From Candidatus Kuenenia stuttgartensis (GTDB taxonomy: Bacteria > Planctomycetota > UBA1135 > UBA2386): a stretch of DNA of 16,528 bases. Location of the stretch: positions 1 to 16,528 of the forward strand of contig CAMAUH010000029.1 in the NCBI GenBank assembly GCA_945861365.1, read 5' to 3'. Positions 1 through 7,218 of this stretch are shown here, piece by piece. The position numbers and the translations under genes were made by a program. The notes beneath the pieces are model-generated. The model was not told where the DNA came from, did no database searches, and saw only the letters and a program-made list of their open reading frames with translations. The number at the start of each line of letters is the position of its first letter. The first letter of the stretch is position 1.

Positions 1-1
1 G

Positions 2-85
2 CGCGAGTTCGGGCCGAAGCAGGACAGCCCGGCGGCGAATCCGTTCGCGGCGCAATTGGCGAAGCTGAAGCTGAAGGGCAACTGA
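2..85 (+). CDS. 3' end of an unidentified gene (partial)
   Basis: The reading frame is open from the left edge and ends at TGA 83-85, giving the last 27 residues of a protein that finishes ANPFAAQLAKLKLKGN. The tail alternates lysine with leucine or glycine and looks like a basic, flexible C-terminus. It is too short to assign to a family. It is called coding because the frame is open, its codons are GC-rich at third positions like the neighbouring genes, and the next gene on the same strand starts about 40 bases later. No function is proposed. Confidence 0.45.
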   Translation, partial: REFGPKQDSPAANPFAAQLAKLKLKGN

Positions 86-127
86 CGGCGGCCCGGCTGC
101 AGCAACGCGGCTGTAACTGCCGATGCC

Positions 128-745
128 ATGGGGCCGACCATGCACGACAACAGCAAGCGGATGTTCGCCACCCACGCGCTCGGGCTGTTCGGCCCGGGCA
201 CGCGCGTGCTCGAGGTCGGCCCCGACGGTGTGCCGAGCACCTACCAGCGCATGGTGCAGCAGCACCTCGGCGAACGCGCGCCGCAGCAGTGGGACACCGT
301 CGACCTCGCCGGCCGCCCCGGCATGACGCACAGCGCGCGCGACGAGTACACGTTCCCGATCGCCGACGGCAGCTACGACCTCGTGCTGTCGGGCCAGGTG
401 CTCGAACACGTTCGCAAGCCGTGGCGCTGGTTGCCCGAGCTCGCGCGCGTGTGCCGCCCCGGCGGCCGCGTCGTCACGATCAGTCCGGTCAGCTGGCCGT
501 ACCACGAGGCCCCGGTCGATTGCTGGCGCATCTATCCCGAAGGCCTGCGCGCGCTGCACGACGAAGCGAAGCTCGATGTCGAGCTGGTGACGTGGGGCAC
601 GCTGGAACCGCGCGGCTGGCTGCCGCGCTGCCCGCAGCCGCTCAGCGACCACGCGCCGGGTGTGCTGTTCAAGCTGGCGCGACTCGTGCACTGGCCACTG
701 CAGCGCAGCCACGATGCGGTGACGATCGGTCGCAAGCCGGGCTGA
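128..745 (+). CDS. class I SAM-dependent methyltransferase (Methyltransf_11-like)
   Basis: A small 205-residue cytoplasmic methyltransferase with a Rossmann-type SAM fold. Visible motifs are the glycine-rich SAM loop VLEVGPDG (residues 27-34), an acidic residue ending the second strand (VDL, near 59), and the hallmark block FPIADGSYDLVLSGQVLEHV (76-95). The post-II motif VCRPGGRVVTISP follows (108-120). After this comes WPYHEAPVDCWRIYPEGL, a segment typical of methyltransferases found in glycan or sugar-biosynthesis clusters. The substrate cannot be deduced. ATG 128 is used here, but ATG 140 (MHDNSKRM) is equally plausible, and neither has a Shine-Dalgarno sequence. The gene lies 79 bp before the RNA methyltransferase gene on the same strand. 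Confidence 0.85.
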   Translation: MGPTMHDNSKRMFATHALGLFGPGTRVLEVGPDGVPSTYQRMVQQHLGERAPQQWDTVDLAGRPGMTHSARDEYTFPIADGSYDLVLSGQVLEHVRKPWRWLPELARVCRPGGRVVTISPVSWPYHEAPVDCWRIYPEGLRALHDEAKLDVELVTWGTLEPRGWLPRCPQPLSDHAPGVLFKLARLVHWPLQRSHDAVTIGRKPG

Positions 746-770
746 ACGTCGTCACGCCGCCGGCCGCAGC

Positions 771-809
771 GCTGACAACGCGCACGTCAGCACTACCCCG
801 CCGTGGTAG
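771..809. other. two small inverted repeats in the intergenic gap
   Basis: GCTGAC (771-776) is matched by GTCAGC (786-791) with a 9-nt loop. CTACC (793-797) is matched by GGTAG (805-809). They lie between the methyltransferase stop and the RNA methyltransferase start. They could form a weak terminator or leader structure, but no T-run follows and stems this short arise often by chance in such DNA. Confidence 0.2.
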
Positions 810-824
810 CGTGTTCGCCCCCAC

Positions 825-2120
825 ATGGTGCCACTGACCCTCGGCCAGACCCTCGAAGTCACCGTCGAACGCCTCGGCTTCGGCGGCTTCTCGATCGCCC
901 ACCACGACGGCATCACGGTGTTCGTGCCGTTCGGCGCGCCCGGCGACCGCGTGCGCGTCGAAGTCAGCGAACTGCAGAAGAACTTCGTGCGCACGCGCCT
1001 GCTCGAAGTGCTGAGCCCAGGTCCCAACCGCGTCGCGCCGCGCTGCCAGCACTTCGGCGAGTGCGGCGGCTGCCAGTTCCAGCACGTCGACTACGCGACG
1101 CAGGTCGCGGCGAAGGGCGACTTCGTGCGCGACGCGCTGACGCGCACGGGAGGCTTCGAATGGCCGCAACCGGTCGTCGTGCACCAGGCCGACCCGTGGG
1201 GCTACCGCGTGCGCACGCAGCTGAAGCTGCACTCGACGTCGGGCGAACGCGCCGACGGTTCGCACGGCCGCCTGCGCAAGCCGGAGCGGCGCGAGCTGGT
1301 GCGCAACGAGAACGCCGCCGCCGACGCCGCCGTGGCGGCGGGCGGCAAGGCCCCGGCCCTGGTGCTCGGCTTCCACCGCGCGTTCACGCACCAGACGCTC
1401 GACATCCACCAGTGCCCGGTGCTGGCGCCCGAACTCGAACAGGGCCTGCCCGGCGTGCGCGCTGCGGTGGCGCAGCTGCCGCGCAAGGAGTGGCCGTACC
1501 AGATCGACGGCGCCTGCGGCACCGCCGGTGCGTCGTGGGCGCCGGACCTGCCCGGCATGCGCAAGGACCTGGTCGAACACCAGGTCTCGGGCTTCCGCTA
1601 CCTGATCGAGCCGGAGAGCTTCTTCCAGGGCAACCGCCATCTGGTCGGCGAACTGGTCGCCGGCGCCATCGGCGACGAACGCGGCGAGCTCGCGTTCGAT
1701 CTGTATGCCGGCGTCGGCCTGTTCTCGCTGCCGCTGTCGCGGCGCTTTTCGCGCGTCGTCGCGGTCGAGGACGAACGGCGCGCGTGCACGCTCGGCCGCG
1801 TCGCCGTGAAGACCAACGGCTGCGACAACGTCACCTACCTGCGCGCGACCACCGAAGCGTTCCTGCGCGACAACAAGGAACGGCCCGACCTCGTGCTGAT
1901 GGACCCGCCGCGCCTCGGCGCGAAGCCGGCGATCCCGCTGCTGCTGCAGCTGCGGGCCAAGCGCATGGTCTACGTGTCGTGCGATCCGCAGACGCTGGCT
2001 CGCGACCTGCGCCAGCTCGTCGACGGCGGCTACGAGCTCGAACACGTCGAGGCCTACGACATGTTCCCGCAGACCTACCACGTCGAGGCGGTCGCGCGCT
2101 TGCGGCTGGCCAAGCCGTGA
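825..2120 (+). CDS. RlmD/TrmA-family m5U RNA methyltransferase with 4Fe-4S site
   Basis: Transfers a methyl group from SAM to C5 of a uridine in RNA, most likely 23S rRNA as in RlmD/RlmCD. The 431-residue protein starts with a TRAM-like beta-barrel (residues about 4-62). A cluster-binding C-x5-C-x2-C follows (C74, C80, C83), with a fourth cysteine at C197 (HQCPVL), the pattern of the iron-sulfur RumA/RlmD branch and not of TrmA. The catalytic domain has FFQGN (266-270), the SAM loop DLYAGVGLF (292-300), DPPR (360-363), the nucleophile C386 in VSCDP and the general base E421 in FPQTYHVE. An Arg/Glu/Ala-rich segment at about 138-178 looks like an insertion before GFHRAFTH. The ATG at 825 precedes the TRAM domain closely, so the start is secure despite having no Shine-Dalgarno sequence. 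Which uridine is modified cannot be told from sequence. Confidence 0.9.
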   Translation: MVPLTLGQTLEVTVERLGFGGFSIAHHDGITVFVPFGAPGDRVRVEVSELQKNFVRTRLLEVLSPGPNRVAPRCQHFGECGGCQFQHVDYATQVAAKGDFVRDALTRTGGFEWPQPVVVHQADPWGYRVRTQLKLHSTSGERADGSHGRLRKPERRELVRNENAAADAAVAAGGKAPALVLGFHRAFTHQTLDIHQCPVLAPELEQGLPGVRAAVAQLPRKEWPYQIDGACGTAGASWAPDLPGMRKDLVEHQVSGFRYLIEPESFFQGNRHLVGELVAGAIGDERGELAFDLYAGVGLFSLPLSRRFSRVVAVEDERRACTLGRVAVKTNGCDNVTYLRATTEAFLRDNKERPDLVLMDPPRLGAKPAIPLLLQLRAKRMVYVSCDPQTLARDLRQLVDGGYELEHVEAYDMFPQTYHVEAVARLRLAKP

Positions 2121-2920
2121 TCACGACGCGCACGATCCCGATCGACGACGGCCCGCAGCCGACCGTGCTGCGCGCGCACTGCGCCGGCACCGGCCCGCTG
2201 GCGCTGCTGCTGCACGGCTACCCGCTCGACCACCGCATGTGGCTCGACACGCTGCGTTCGCCTCTGGCACGCCGCCGCACGCTGTGCGCGCTCGACCAGC
2301 GCGGCCACGGCGAGTCGCCGTTCGCCGGCGACGCGGTGCACACGATGGAACGGCTCGCCGACGACGCCGCGGCGGTGATCCGCTCACTCACCGACGACCC
2401 GGTCGACGTGGTCGGCCTGTCGATGGGCGGCTACGTGGCGTTCGCGCTGTGGGCCCGGCATCCGCAGCTGGTGCGTTCGCTGGTGCTGAGCAACACACGC
2501 GCCGGCGCCGACGGGCATCAGGCGCGAGCCGGCCGCGACATGGCGGTGGCGACGGTGCTGGACAAGGGCCGCGCGGCGATCGCCGACGCGATGTTGCCGA
2601 AGCTGCTGGCGCCGGATGCCGACGCGATGGTGCGCGCGCGCGTGCGCACGATGATCGAAGGCACGCCGGTCGAGACGATCGTCGCCGACCTGCGCGGGCT
2701 GAAGGATCGTGCGGACCGCGTGGCGATGCTCGGCAGCATCACGGTGCCGACGCTGTGCGTGGTCGGGGAGCTGGATCCGATCACGCCGGTCGCCGAGGCC
2801 GACGTGATGGCGAACGGGATCGCGGGTGCTCTGCGCGTCGTGGTGCCGGGGGCCGCGCACATGACGCCGATGGAGCAGCCGGCGGCGTTCGCGGCGGCAT
2901 TGGGTTCGTTCTGGCGGTGA
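2117..2920 (+). CDS. alpha/beta-fold hydrolase
   Basis: A 267-residue cytoplasmic alpha/beta hydrolase that probably cleaves a small ester or related bond; the substrate is unknown. The oxyanion-hole motif is LLHGYPLDHRMW (31-42), DQRGHGES lies at 60-67, the nucleophile elbow is GLSMGG with S102, the acid is D220 in GELDPITP and the base is H248 in GAAHMTP. The triad is complete and the length is usual for the family. The start is taken as GTG 2117, which overlaps the TGA of the RNA methyltransferase gene (GTGA). This implies translational coupling, and no other start lies before the first strand. The gene runs convergently towards nnrE, with 18 bp between the stops and no obvious terminator. 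Confidence 0.85.
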   Translation: MITTRTIPIDDGPQPTVLRAHCAGTGPLALLLHGYPLDHRMWLDTLRSPLARRRTLCALDQRGHGESPFAGDAVHTMERLADDAAAVIRSLTDDPVDVVGLSMGGYVAFALWARHPQLVRSLVLSNTRAGADGHQARAGRDMAVATVLDKGRAAIADAMLPKLLAPDADAMVRARVRTMIEGTPVETIVADLRGLKDRADRVAMLGSITVPTLCVVGELDPITPVAEADVMANGIAGALRVVVPGAAHMTPMEQPAAFAAALGSFWR

Positions 2921-2938
2921 GTCAGTCGTCGCGCGGCC

Positions 2939-3562
2939 CTACGGCAGCCCAAGCCCGGCCGTGACGACGCGCCCGCAGTGCGCGCGCCCGTTCGCCGTCA
3001 CCATGCCGCGCTTTGGCGCCACGAACGTCACCGTCACCTCGGCGCGCACGGCCGCACCGAGCACGTCCCCCGTGTCCCCGTGCAACCCGCTCGGGATGTC
3101 GACCGCCAGCACCGGCCCACGCGTCTGCGCGAACGCTTCAACCCATTGCCGCGGCACACCGACCAGTTCGCGGTCGAGCCCGGTGCCGAACAGCGCGTCG
3201 ATCCACACCGCCCCCGCCTGCTGCGCGAACGGAGGCAACGCGCCGACCACCACCGGCACGCCCGCAGCCCGCAGCACGCGCAGCTGCAGCGCCGCATCGG
3301 GGCACTTCCGCGCATCGGGCTCCGCCAGCAGATGCACCGCACAGCGCCGCCAGCCGAGATGCCGCACCGAAGCAAGCCCGTCGCCGCCGTTGTTGCCCGC
3401 TCCCGCCAGCACGACGAAGCGCTCGCCGAGTGTCTGCGCAACCTCGGCGACCGAACGTGCGGCGTTCTCCATCAGCAGCAACGTCGGCAGCCCGAGCCGC
3501 GTCGCCGCATCGACGTCGATCGCCCGCGCTTCCGCCACCGACAGCACCCGTTCGTCGTTCAT
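2939..3562 (-). CDS. nnrE: NAD(P)H-hydrate epimerase (YjeF_N domain only)
   Basis: Epimerises the R and S forms of hydrated NAD(P)H so that a partner dehydratase can restore NAD(P)H. The 207-residue protein is a single YjeF_N Rossmann-like domain. Motifs are LLLMENAARSVAE (28-40), GAGNNGGDG (54-62), DALFGTG (122-128), AVDIPSG (153-159) followed by GDTG, and FVAPKRGM near the C-terminus. The ADP-dependent dehydratase domain found fused in E. coli Nnr is absent, so that activity must be encoded elsewhere. The ATG at 3562 overlaps the recG TGA (ATGA), so the two genes form an operon with coupled translation. Two base-metabolism and repair functions thus share one transcript. Confidence 0.9.
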   Translation of the reverse strand: MNDERVLSVAEARAIDVDAATRLGLPTLLLMENAARSVAEVAQTLGERFVVLAGAGNNGGDGLASVRHLGWRRCAVHLLAEPDARKCPDAALQLRVLRAAGVPVVVGALPPFAQQAGAVWIDALFGTGLDRELVGVPRQWVEAFAQTRGPVLAVDIPSGLHGDTGDVLGAAVRAEVTVTFVAPKRGMVTANGRAHCGRVVTAGLGLP

Positions 3563-5509
3563 CGTGCCCCACCATCCGTAGCGACCGCCTGACGCACGCG
3601 CCGCAGCAGTTCGAGGTCCTCGACCGGATCGAGCGCGCGCAGTTCGCCGAACCCGCTCTGCGCCGTGCCGAGCAGTTCGCCGCTGCCGCGCAGCGCCAGG
3701 TCCGCCTCGGCCAGCGCGAAGCCGTCGGTCGTGCGGCACACCGCGGCGATGCGTTCGGTGCGTGGCCCGCACAACAGGCACAAACCGCGGCGCGTGCCGC
3801 GGCCGACGCGCCCGCGCAGCTGGTGCAGCGTCGCGATGCCGAAGCGGTCGGCGGCGGCGACCACCATCAGCACCGCGTCGGGCACGTCGACGCCGACCTC
3901 CAGCACCGTCGTGCCGACCAGCACGTCGAGCTGGCCATCGCGGAACGCGGCGAGCATCGCCTGCCGTTCCAAGGGCTTCATGCGGCCGTGCACGAGCCCG
4001 CAACGGAAGCGCTGCTGCAGCACTTCCTGCATGCGCACGACGCCGCCCTTCTCGCCGTCCTCGCCGACCGCCGGGCAGACGACGAACACGCGGCCGCGCC
4101 GCTTCACCGCGCGCGCGATCGAGCGCACGGCGCGCGGCCAATCGTCGGTGGCGACGTGGAACGCGCGCGCGCTGCGGCGGCCCGGCGGGCGCTGCTGCAG
4201 CACGGCGACGTCGAGGTCGCCGAACAGCACCAGCGCCAGCGTGCGCGGGATCGGCGTCGCCGTCATCACCAGCACGTGCGGGTTGTCGCCCTTGTGCACG
4301 AGCGCCATGCGCTGCTGCACGCCGAAGCGATGCTGCTCGTCGACGACGACGAGGCCGAGCTTGCCGAGCGGAGCACCACTGGTCAGCAGCGCGTGCGTGC
4401 CGAACACCAGCGCCGGCTTGTCCGTTCGCGGTGCACTCTGCTGCTGCGCCGTATGCAGCACGACGTCGACGCCGCTGCCGGCGAGCCAGCGCGCGACGTT
4501 CTGCCAATGCTGCTCTGCGAGCAGTTCGGTCGGCGCCAGGAACGCGACCGACGCGCCGCGCGCCAGCACCGCCAACGCCGCCGCGATCGCCACCGCGGTC
4601 TTGCCGGTGCCGACGTCGCCCTGCAGCAGGACACCCATCGCCGCGGGACCGGCGAGCTTCTGCCACAGCAGCTGCACGGCGGCTTCCTGGTCGGCGGTCA
4701 GCTGCAACGGGATGCGGGCGCGGATGCGCGCTGCCAGCGCCGGCTCGACCGGGAACGGCCGCGCCGGCCGCACTGCGCGCGCTCGGCGCGCCTTCTCGAC
4801 GGCAGCGAACAGCGCCACGGCCTCGCGCACGGCGAAGTGGCGCCGCGCGTGTTCGTGTTCGGCGACGTCGTTCGGCACGTGCATCGCGCGCAGCAGGCCG
4901 GTCGGTTCGACCGCGAACTCGTCGAGGCCCTGCGGCAGCGGCGGGAGCGCGATGCGTTGCCAATCGAGGTCCTGCAGCACCAGCGCCAGCCACTGCTGCA
5001 GCCGCGCGTTGCTGACGCCATCGATGTCGGGATAGCGCAGTTGCACCTCGCCGCTCGGGGTCGCCGTGCGCGGCAGCACGCGCTTCCTGCTGCAGCAGGA
5101 AGCGCTTGCCCTTCTGCACCAGCACGCCTTCCAGCGTGCGCACGTCGCCGATCGCGAAGTTCTTCTTCAACCACGGCTGGTTGAACCACTGCACTTCGAA
5201 TGGCGCCCCTTCGTCGACGGCGAACTGCGCGGTCACCATCGAACGGCGGCCGGGCAGCCACGCACTGCGCACGCTGCGCACGGTGCCGACGAGGCGCACG
5301 AGTTCGCCGACGTGCGCTTCGTCGGGAGCAGCCAGCTCGCGCAGCGCGCGGTAGCGGCGCGGGAAGCACAGCAGCAGGTCGAGCAGCGTGGTGATGCCGG
5401 CGGCGGCGAGCTTGGCAGCGAGCGATGGGCCGACGCCGCGCAGGCACGTGATCGGGGCCGTGGGCTCGAGCTTGCTCGCCTGCGGATCGGGTGCCTCGCT
5501 CGTCGCCAT
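3559..5509 (-). CDS. recG: ATP-dependent DNA helicase RecG, interrupted by a frameshift
   Basis: RecG regresses stalled replication forks and processes branched DNA. The N-terminal 143 codons (5509 to about 5081) carry LRGVGPSLAAKLAAAGI and CFPRRYR, the helix-hairpin-helix and wedge entry typical of RecG, then the OB-like wedge (WFNQPWLKKNF). The remaining roughly 506 codons lie in another frame from about 5079. They hold Walker A GDVGTGKT (4606-4620 region), DEQHRFG, TATPIPRT, VGTTVLEVGVDVP, QLRGRVGRG and the RecG-specific RGSGELLGTAQSG. Skipping one base near 5080, or adding two, joins the halves into about 649 residues, slightly short of the usual 680-700. The join lies at the edge of a perfect palindrome. 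The helicase motifs are intact, so either the frameshift is a sequence error or the gene is newly damaged. Start ATG 5509 fits homologue lengths. Confidence 0.9.
5080..5105. repeat. perfect 26-bp palindrome inside recG
   Basis: GCGCTTCCTGCTG is followed immediately by its exact reverse complement CAGCAGGAAGCGC, with no spacer. Read on the minus strand it encodes KRFLLQQEA of the RecG wedge domain. The two recG reading frames meet at its downstream edge (5080/5079). A palindrome this long can fold into a hairpin in single-stranded DNA or RNA. Confidence 0.9.
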
Positions 5510-5651
5510 CGCACTCTTGTGTAGCGCGGAGTGGTTCGCGGCGGAATGCGCGCGTGCGGGCTCCCTCATGCGACGTACGCCCCCTGCGGCCGTGCTCACA
5601 CGCCCAGGAGTGACGCGAAGTGCGCAGCGGTGGCACGAATCGTCGAGGGTT

Positions 5652-5664
5652 CCTGAGTCTCAGG
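5652..5664. repeat. 13-bp inverted repeat CCTGAG-T-CTCAGG
   Basis: Perfect 6-bp arms around a single T. The 1-nt spacer argues against an RNA hairpin and in favour of a protein-binding site, if it is functional at all. It lies about 145 bp upstream of recG and 200 bp upstream of the antitoxin gene. Confidence 0.3.
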
Positions 5665-5771
5665 CTCATGCCAGCACCGAAACGCAAGGCCCCGAACCTT
5701 CGCGCGGCATCCGGCAGCGCGACCTGCCGCCGCACCTCACGAAGCATCCGCAGAGTTCCTTCCCTGGTTCG

Positions 5772-5783
5772 GTGCACGTGCAC
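5772..5783. promoter_or_regulatory. possible operator: 12-bp palindrome GTGCACGTGCAC
   Basis: This fully symmetric 12-mer is also a direct repeat of GTGCAC. It lies 81 bp upstream of the antitoxin start. Type II toxin-antitoxin operons are commonly repressed by their own proteins at upstream palindromes, so it is a candidate site. TIGR02574-type antitoxins are not firmly established as DNA binders, so the role is an inference. Confidence 0.3.
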
Positions 5784-5864
5784 GACTCCGGTCTCGGCAG
5801 CGAGCGCATGGCTCGTCATCATCCCCCCCGTTGCGCAGCCACAACCCGCCGCCAGAATGCAGTG

Positions 5865-6095
5865 ATGGGCCTGCCCAAGATCGACCTGAACGCACTGACC
5901 GACGCCGAACGTCTGCAACTGCTCGACCAGGTCTGGGAGAGCTTCCGGCAAGTGCCCGACTCGTTGCCCGTCACCCCGGCCCAGCGCGCCGAACTCGACC
6001 GCCGCCAAGCTGCCTACGACAGCGGCGACATGCCCGTGCGTTCGTGGCAAGTGGTCCGTGAAGAGATCCGGAGTCGCCTGCGCCACGACCCATGA
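5865..6095 (+). CDS. antitoxin, addiction module component (TIGR02574/Unstab_antitox family)
   Basis: A 76-residue acidic-to-neutral protein expected to bind and neutralise the downstream ParE/RelE-type toxin. It begins MGLPKIDLNALTDAERLQLL, continues with QVWESF, and has the family signature LPVTPAQRAELDRRQAAYDSGD in its middle. It ends with a helix containing SWQVVREEIRSRL. Length and motif order match the Unstab_antitox family (usually 65-80 residues). ATG 5865 is chosen because it directly precedes the conserved N-terminus; a GTG one codon upstream is possible. The stop overlaps the toxin ATG by four bases (ATGA), the usual arrangement for stoichiometric antitoxin-toxin synthesis. Confidence 0.85.
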   Translation: MGLPKIDLNALTDAERLQLLDQVWESFRQVPDSLPVTPAQRAELDRRQAAYDSGDMPVRSWQVVREEIRSRLRHDP

Positions 6096-6384
6096 AGCTC
6101 ATCGTCGCCGAAGCCGCTGCCGCCGATGTGGCTGAGGCAGCCGCTTGGTACGACGAACGACAGCCTGGGTTCGGAGAGGTGTTTCTCGCCGCAGTCGATG
6201 TGCTGCTGGATCAGATCGTGGAACACCCGCTGCGCCACCGCGTCGCCCACGCATCGCTCCGCCGAGCCCTGCTACCGCGCTTCCCCTACGGCGTCTTCTA
6301 TCGCGTCGAGGGGTTCGGGTTGTCGTGATGGCTGTCGTGCACGGCCGTCGCGATCCGCGCACGTGGCAGCAGCGAACCACCTGA
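6092..6384 (+). CDS. ParE/RelE-family toxin, frameshifted near the C-terminus
   Basis: Toxin of the type II pair. Members of this superfamily poison gyrase (ParE) or cleave mRNA on the ribosome (RelE), and the target cannot be decided here. The first frame gives MKLIVAEAAAADVAEAAAWYDERQ... and ALLPRFPYGVFYRVEGFG, then stops early at 6328 (78 residues). The missing end continues in the next frame as VRVVVMAVVHGRRDPRTW and stops at 6384. Adding one G to the GGGG run at 6310-6313 restores FYRVEGVRVVVMAVVHGRR, the standard family ending, and gives a protein of about 97 residues, normal for the family. As written, the toxin lacks its last strand and the conserved HGRRDP segment and is probably inactive. 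Its 3' end overlaps the convergent lipoprotein gene. Confidence 0.85.
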
Positions 6385-7218
6385 GGCAAGCGCAGCTCGC
6401 TCAGGCTGCAGACACTTCGAGCAGACGCTCAAGGGGTCGTGTCGGCGCTCGGCAAGTAGCGTACGCGAGCCGCTGCGAGAAAGGGGGTCGGTCTGCGGCC
6501 CGTCATAGGTCTCGGTGATGACGCCGCGTTCGTACTCCGCCCAGTCGGCGCACCACTCCCACACGTTGCCGTGCATGTCGTAGAGCCCGAACGCATTCGC
6601 CTTCTTGGTTCGCACCGGGTCCGCGGAGTTGCCCTTCTCGAACTTCTTGTCGACGACCGCGAACTCCGTGAGCAGCCCCTCCTCATCGCCGTAGCAGAAC
6701 GCCGTCGTCGCCCAGCCGCGGCACGCGTACTCCCACTCGGCCTCACTCGGCAGCCCGTAGCGATACCCATCGGGCAGTCGCCCCGCGGCGCGCTCCATCT
6801 CGGTCAGCTTGTCGCAGAACGCCACCGCGTCGTGCCACGACACGCTCGTCGCCGGATGGCTCGCGCCCACCTTATCGTAGTCACCGCCCCAGTCCTTCGC
6901 GCCCATCACCGCCTTCCACTGCTGCTGCGTGACCTCGGTTTCGCCGATCCAGTAGGGCCTGCTGATGGTCACGGTGTGCAGCGTCTCGTCGTCGCGGCGT
7001 CCGGGCTCTCCCACGGGACTGCCCATGCGGAACGTGCCCGCCTCGATGCGGACCATCACGAGCCCGATACCCGTGTCGATGCGGGCTGGAACGCTGCGGA
7101 CGGGCTCGCTCCCGGGAGAATCCGCGAGCCCGTGGCACGCCGCGAGCAACCCCACGATGCCGAGGATCGCCGGCCAACGGGCGAGGCAGGGCTTCGCAGC
7201 GCGTTCGGTCGCTCGCAT
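6298..7218 (-). CDS. formylglycine-generating-enzyme-like lipoprotein (SUMF1 domain), abnormal C-terminus
   Basis: A 306-residue protein with a lipoprotein signal peptide (hydrophobic core IVGLLAAC, lipidated C28), so it is predicted to be membrane-anchored outside the cytoplasm. The SUMF1 domain shows GTFRMGS (61-67), PYWIGETEVTQQQW (88-101), HPATSVSWHDAVAFC (121-135), GLPSEAEWEYACRG (155-168) and GLYDMHGNVWEWCADW (211-226). Family members modify sulfatases or serve as sugar- or protein-binding domains. The expected final block (RVLRGGSW ... GFR) is not present after DPLSRSGSR. Instead a roughly 55-residue tail without clear homology follows, and its last 87 bases are antisense to the toxin gene. 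None of the three frames restores RGGSW, so this is divergence or a 3' rearrangement rather than a simple indel. No sulfatase gene is nearby. Confidence 0.8.
   Translation of the reverse strand: MRATERAAKPCLARWPAILGIVGLLAACHGLADSPGSEPVRSVPARIDTGIGLVMVRIEAGTFRMGSPVGEPGRRDDETLHTVTISRPYWIGETEVTQQQWKAVMGAKDWGGDYDKVGASHPATSVSWHDAVAFCDKLTEMERAAGRLPDGYRYGLPSEAEWEYACRGWATTAFCYGDEEGLLTEFAVVDKKFEKGNSADPVRTKKANAFGLYDMHGNVWEWCADWAEYERGVITETYDGPQTDPLSRSGSRTLLAERRHDPLSVCSKCLQPERAALASGGSLLPRARIATAVHDSHHDNPNPSTR

Larger units (their letters stand above)
5510..5864. other. 355-bp gap between divergent recG and the toxin-antitoxin pair
   Basis: No frame here has recognisable protein motifs. The open frames present are arginine- and alanine-rich products of high GC. 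The gap must carry the promoters of the recG-nnrE operon (leftwards) and of the toxin-antitoxin pair (rightwards), but I cannot place -35/-10 boxes with confidence. Two short symmetric elements inside it are listed separately. Base composition seems a little less GC-biased than in the flanking genes, in keeping with non-coding DNA. Confidence 0.5.

Noticed and set aside
669..2081. A 470-codon minus-strand open frame antisense to the RNA methyltransferase
   Set aside because: No motifs, and its composition is that of a mirror frame of high-GC coding DNA. The plus-strand gene has all family motifs.
2921..2938. A terminator between the convergent hydrolase and epimerase genes
   Set aside because: The 18-bp gap contains no inverted repeat or T-run.
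5060..5105. Programmed +1 frameshifting in recG as the preferred explanation
   Set aside because: No classical slippery codon with an adjacent stop is present, recG is not known to be recoded, and loss of a GC dinucleotide next to a palindrome is simpler. Kept only as an alternative in the findings.
2939..5599. An 886-codon minus-strand open frame that could be read as a RecG-epimerase fusion protein
   Set aside because: Its middle 500 codons are an arginine/alanine-rich out-of-frame translation of the real RecG helicase domain. Only the first part (RecG start) and the last part (epimerase) are genuine.
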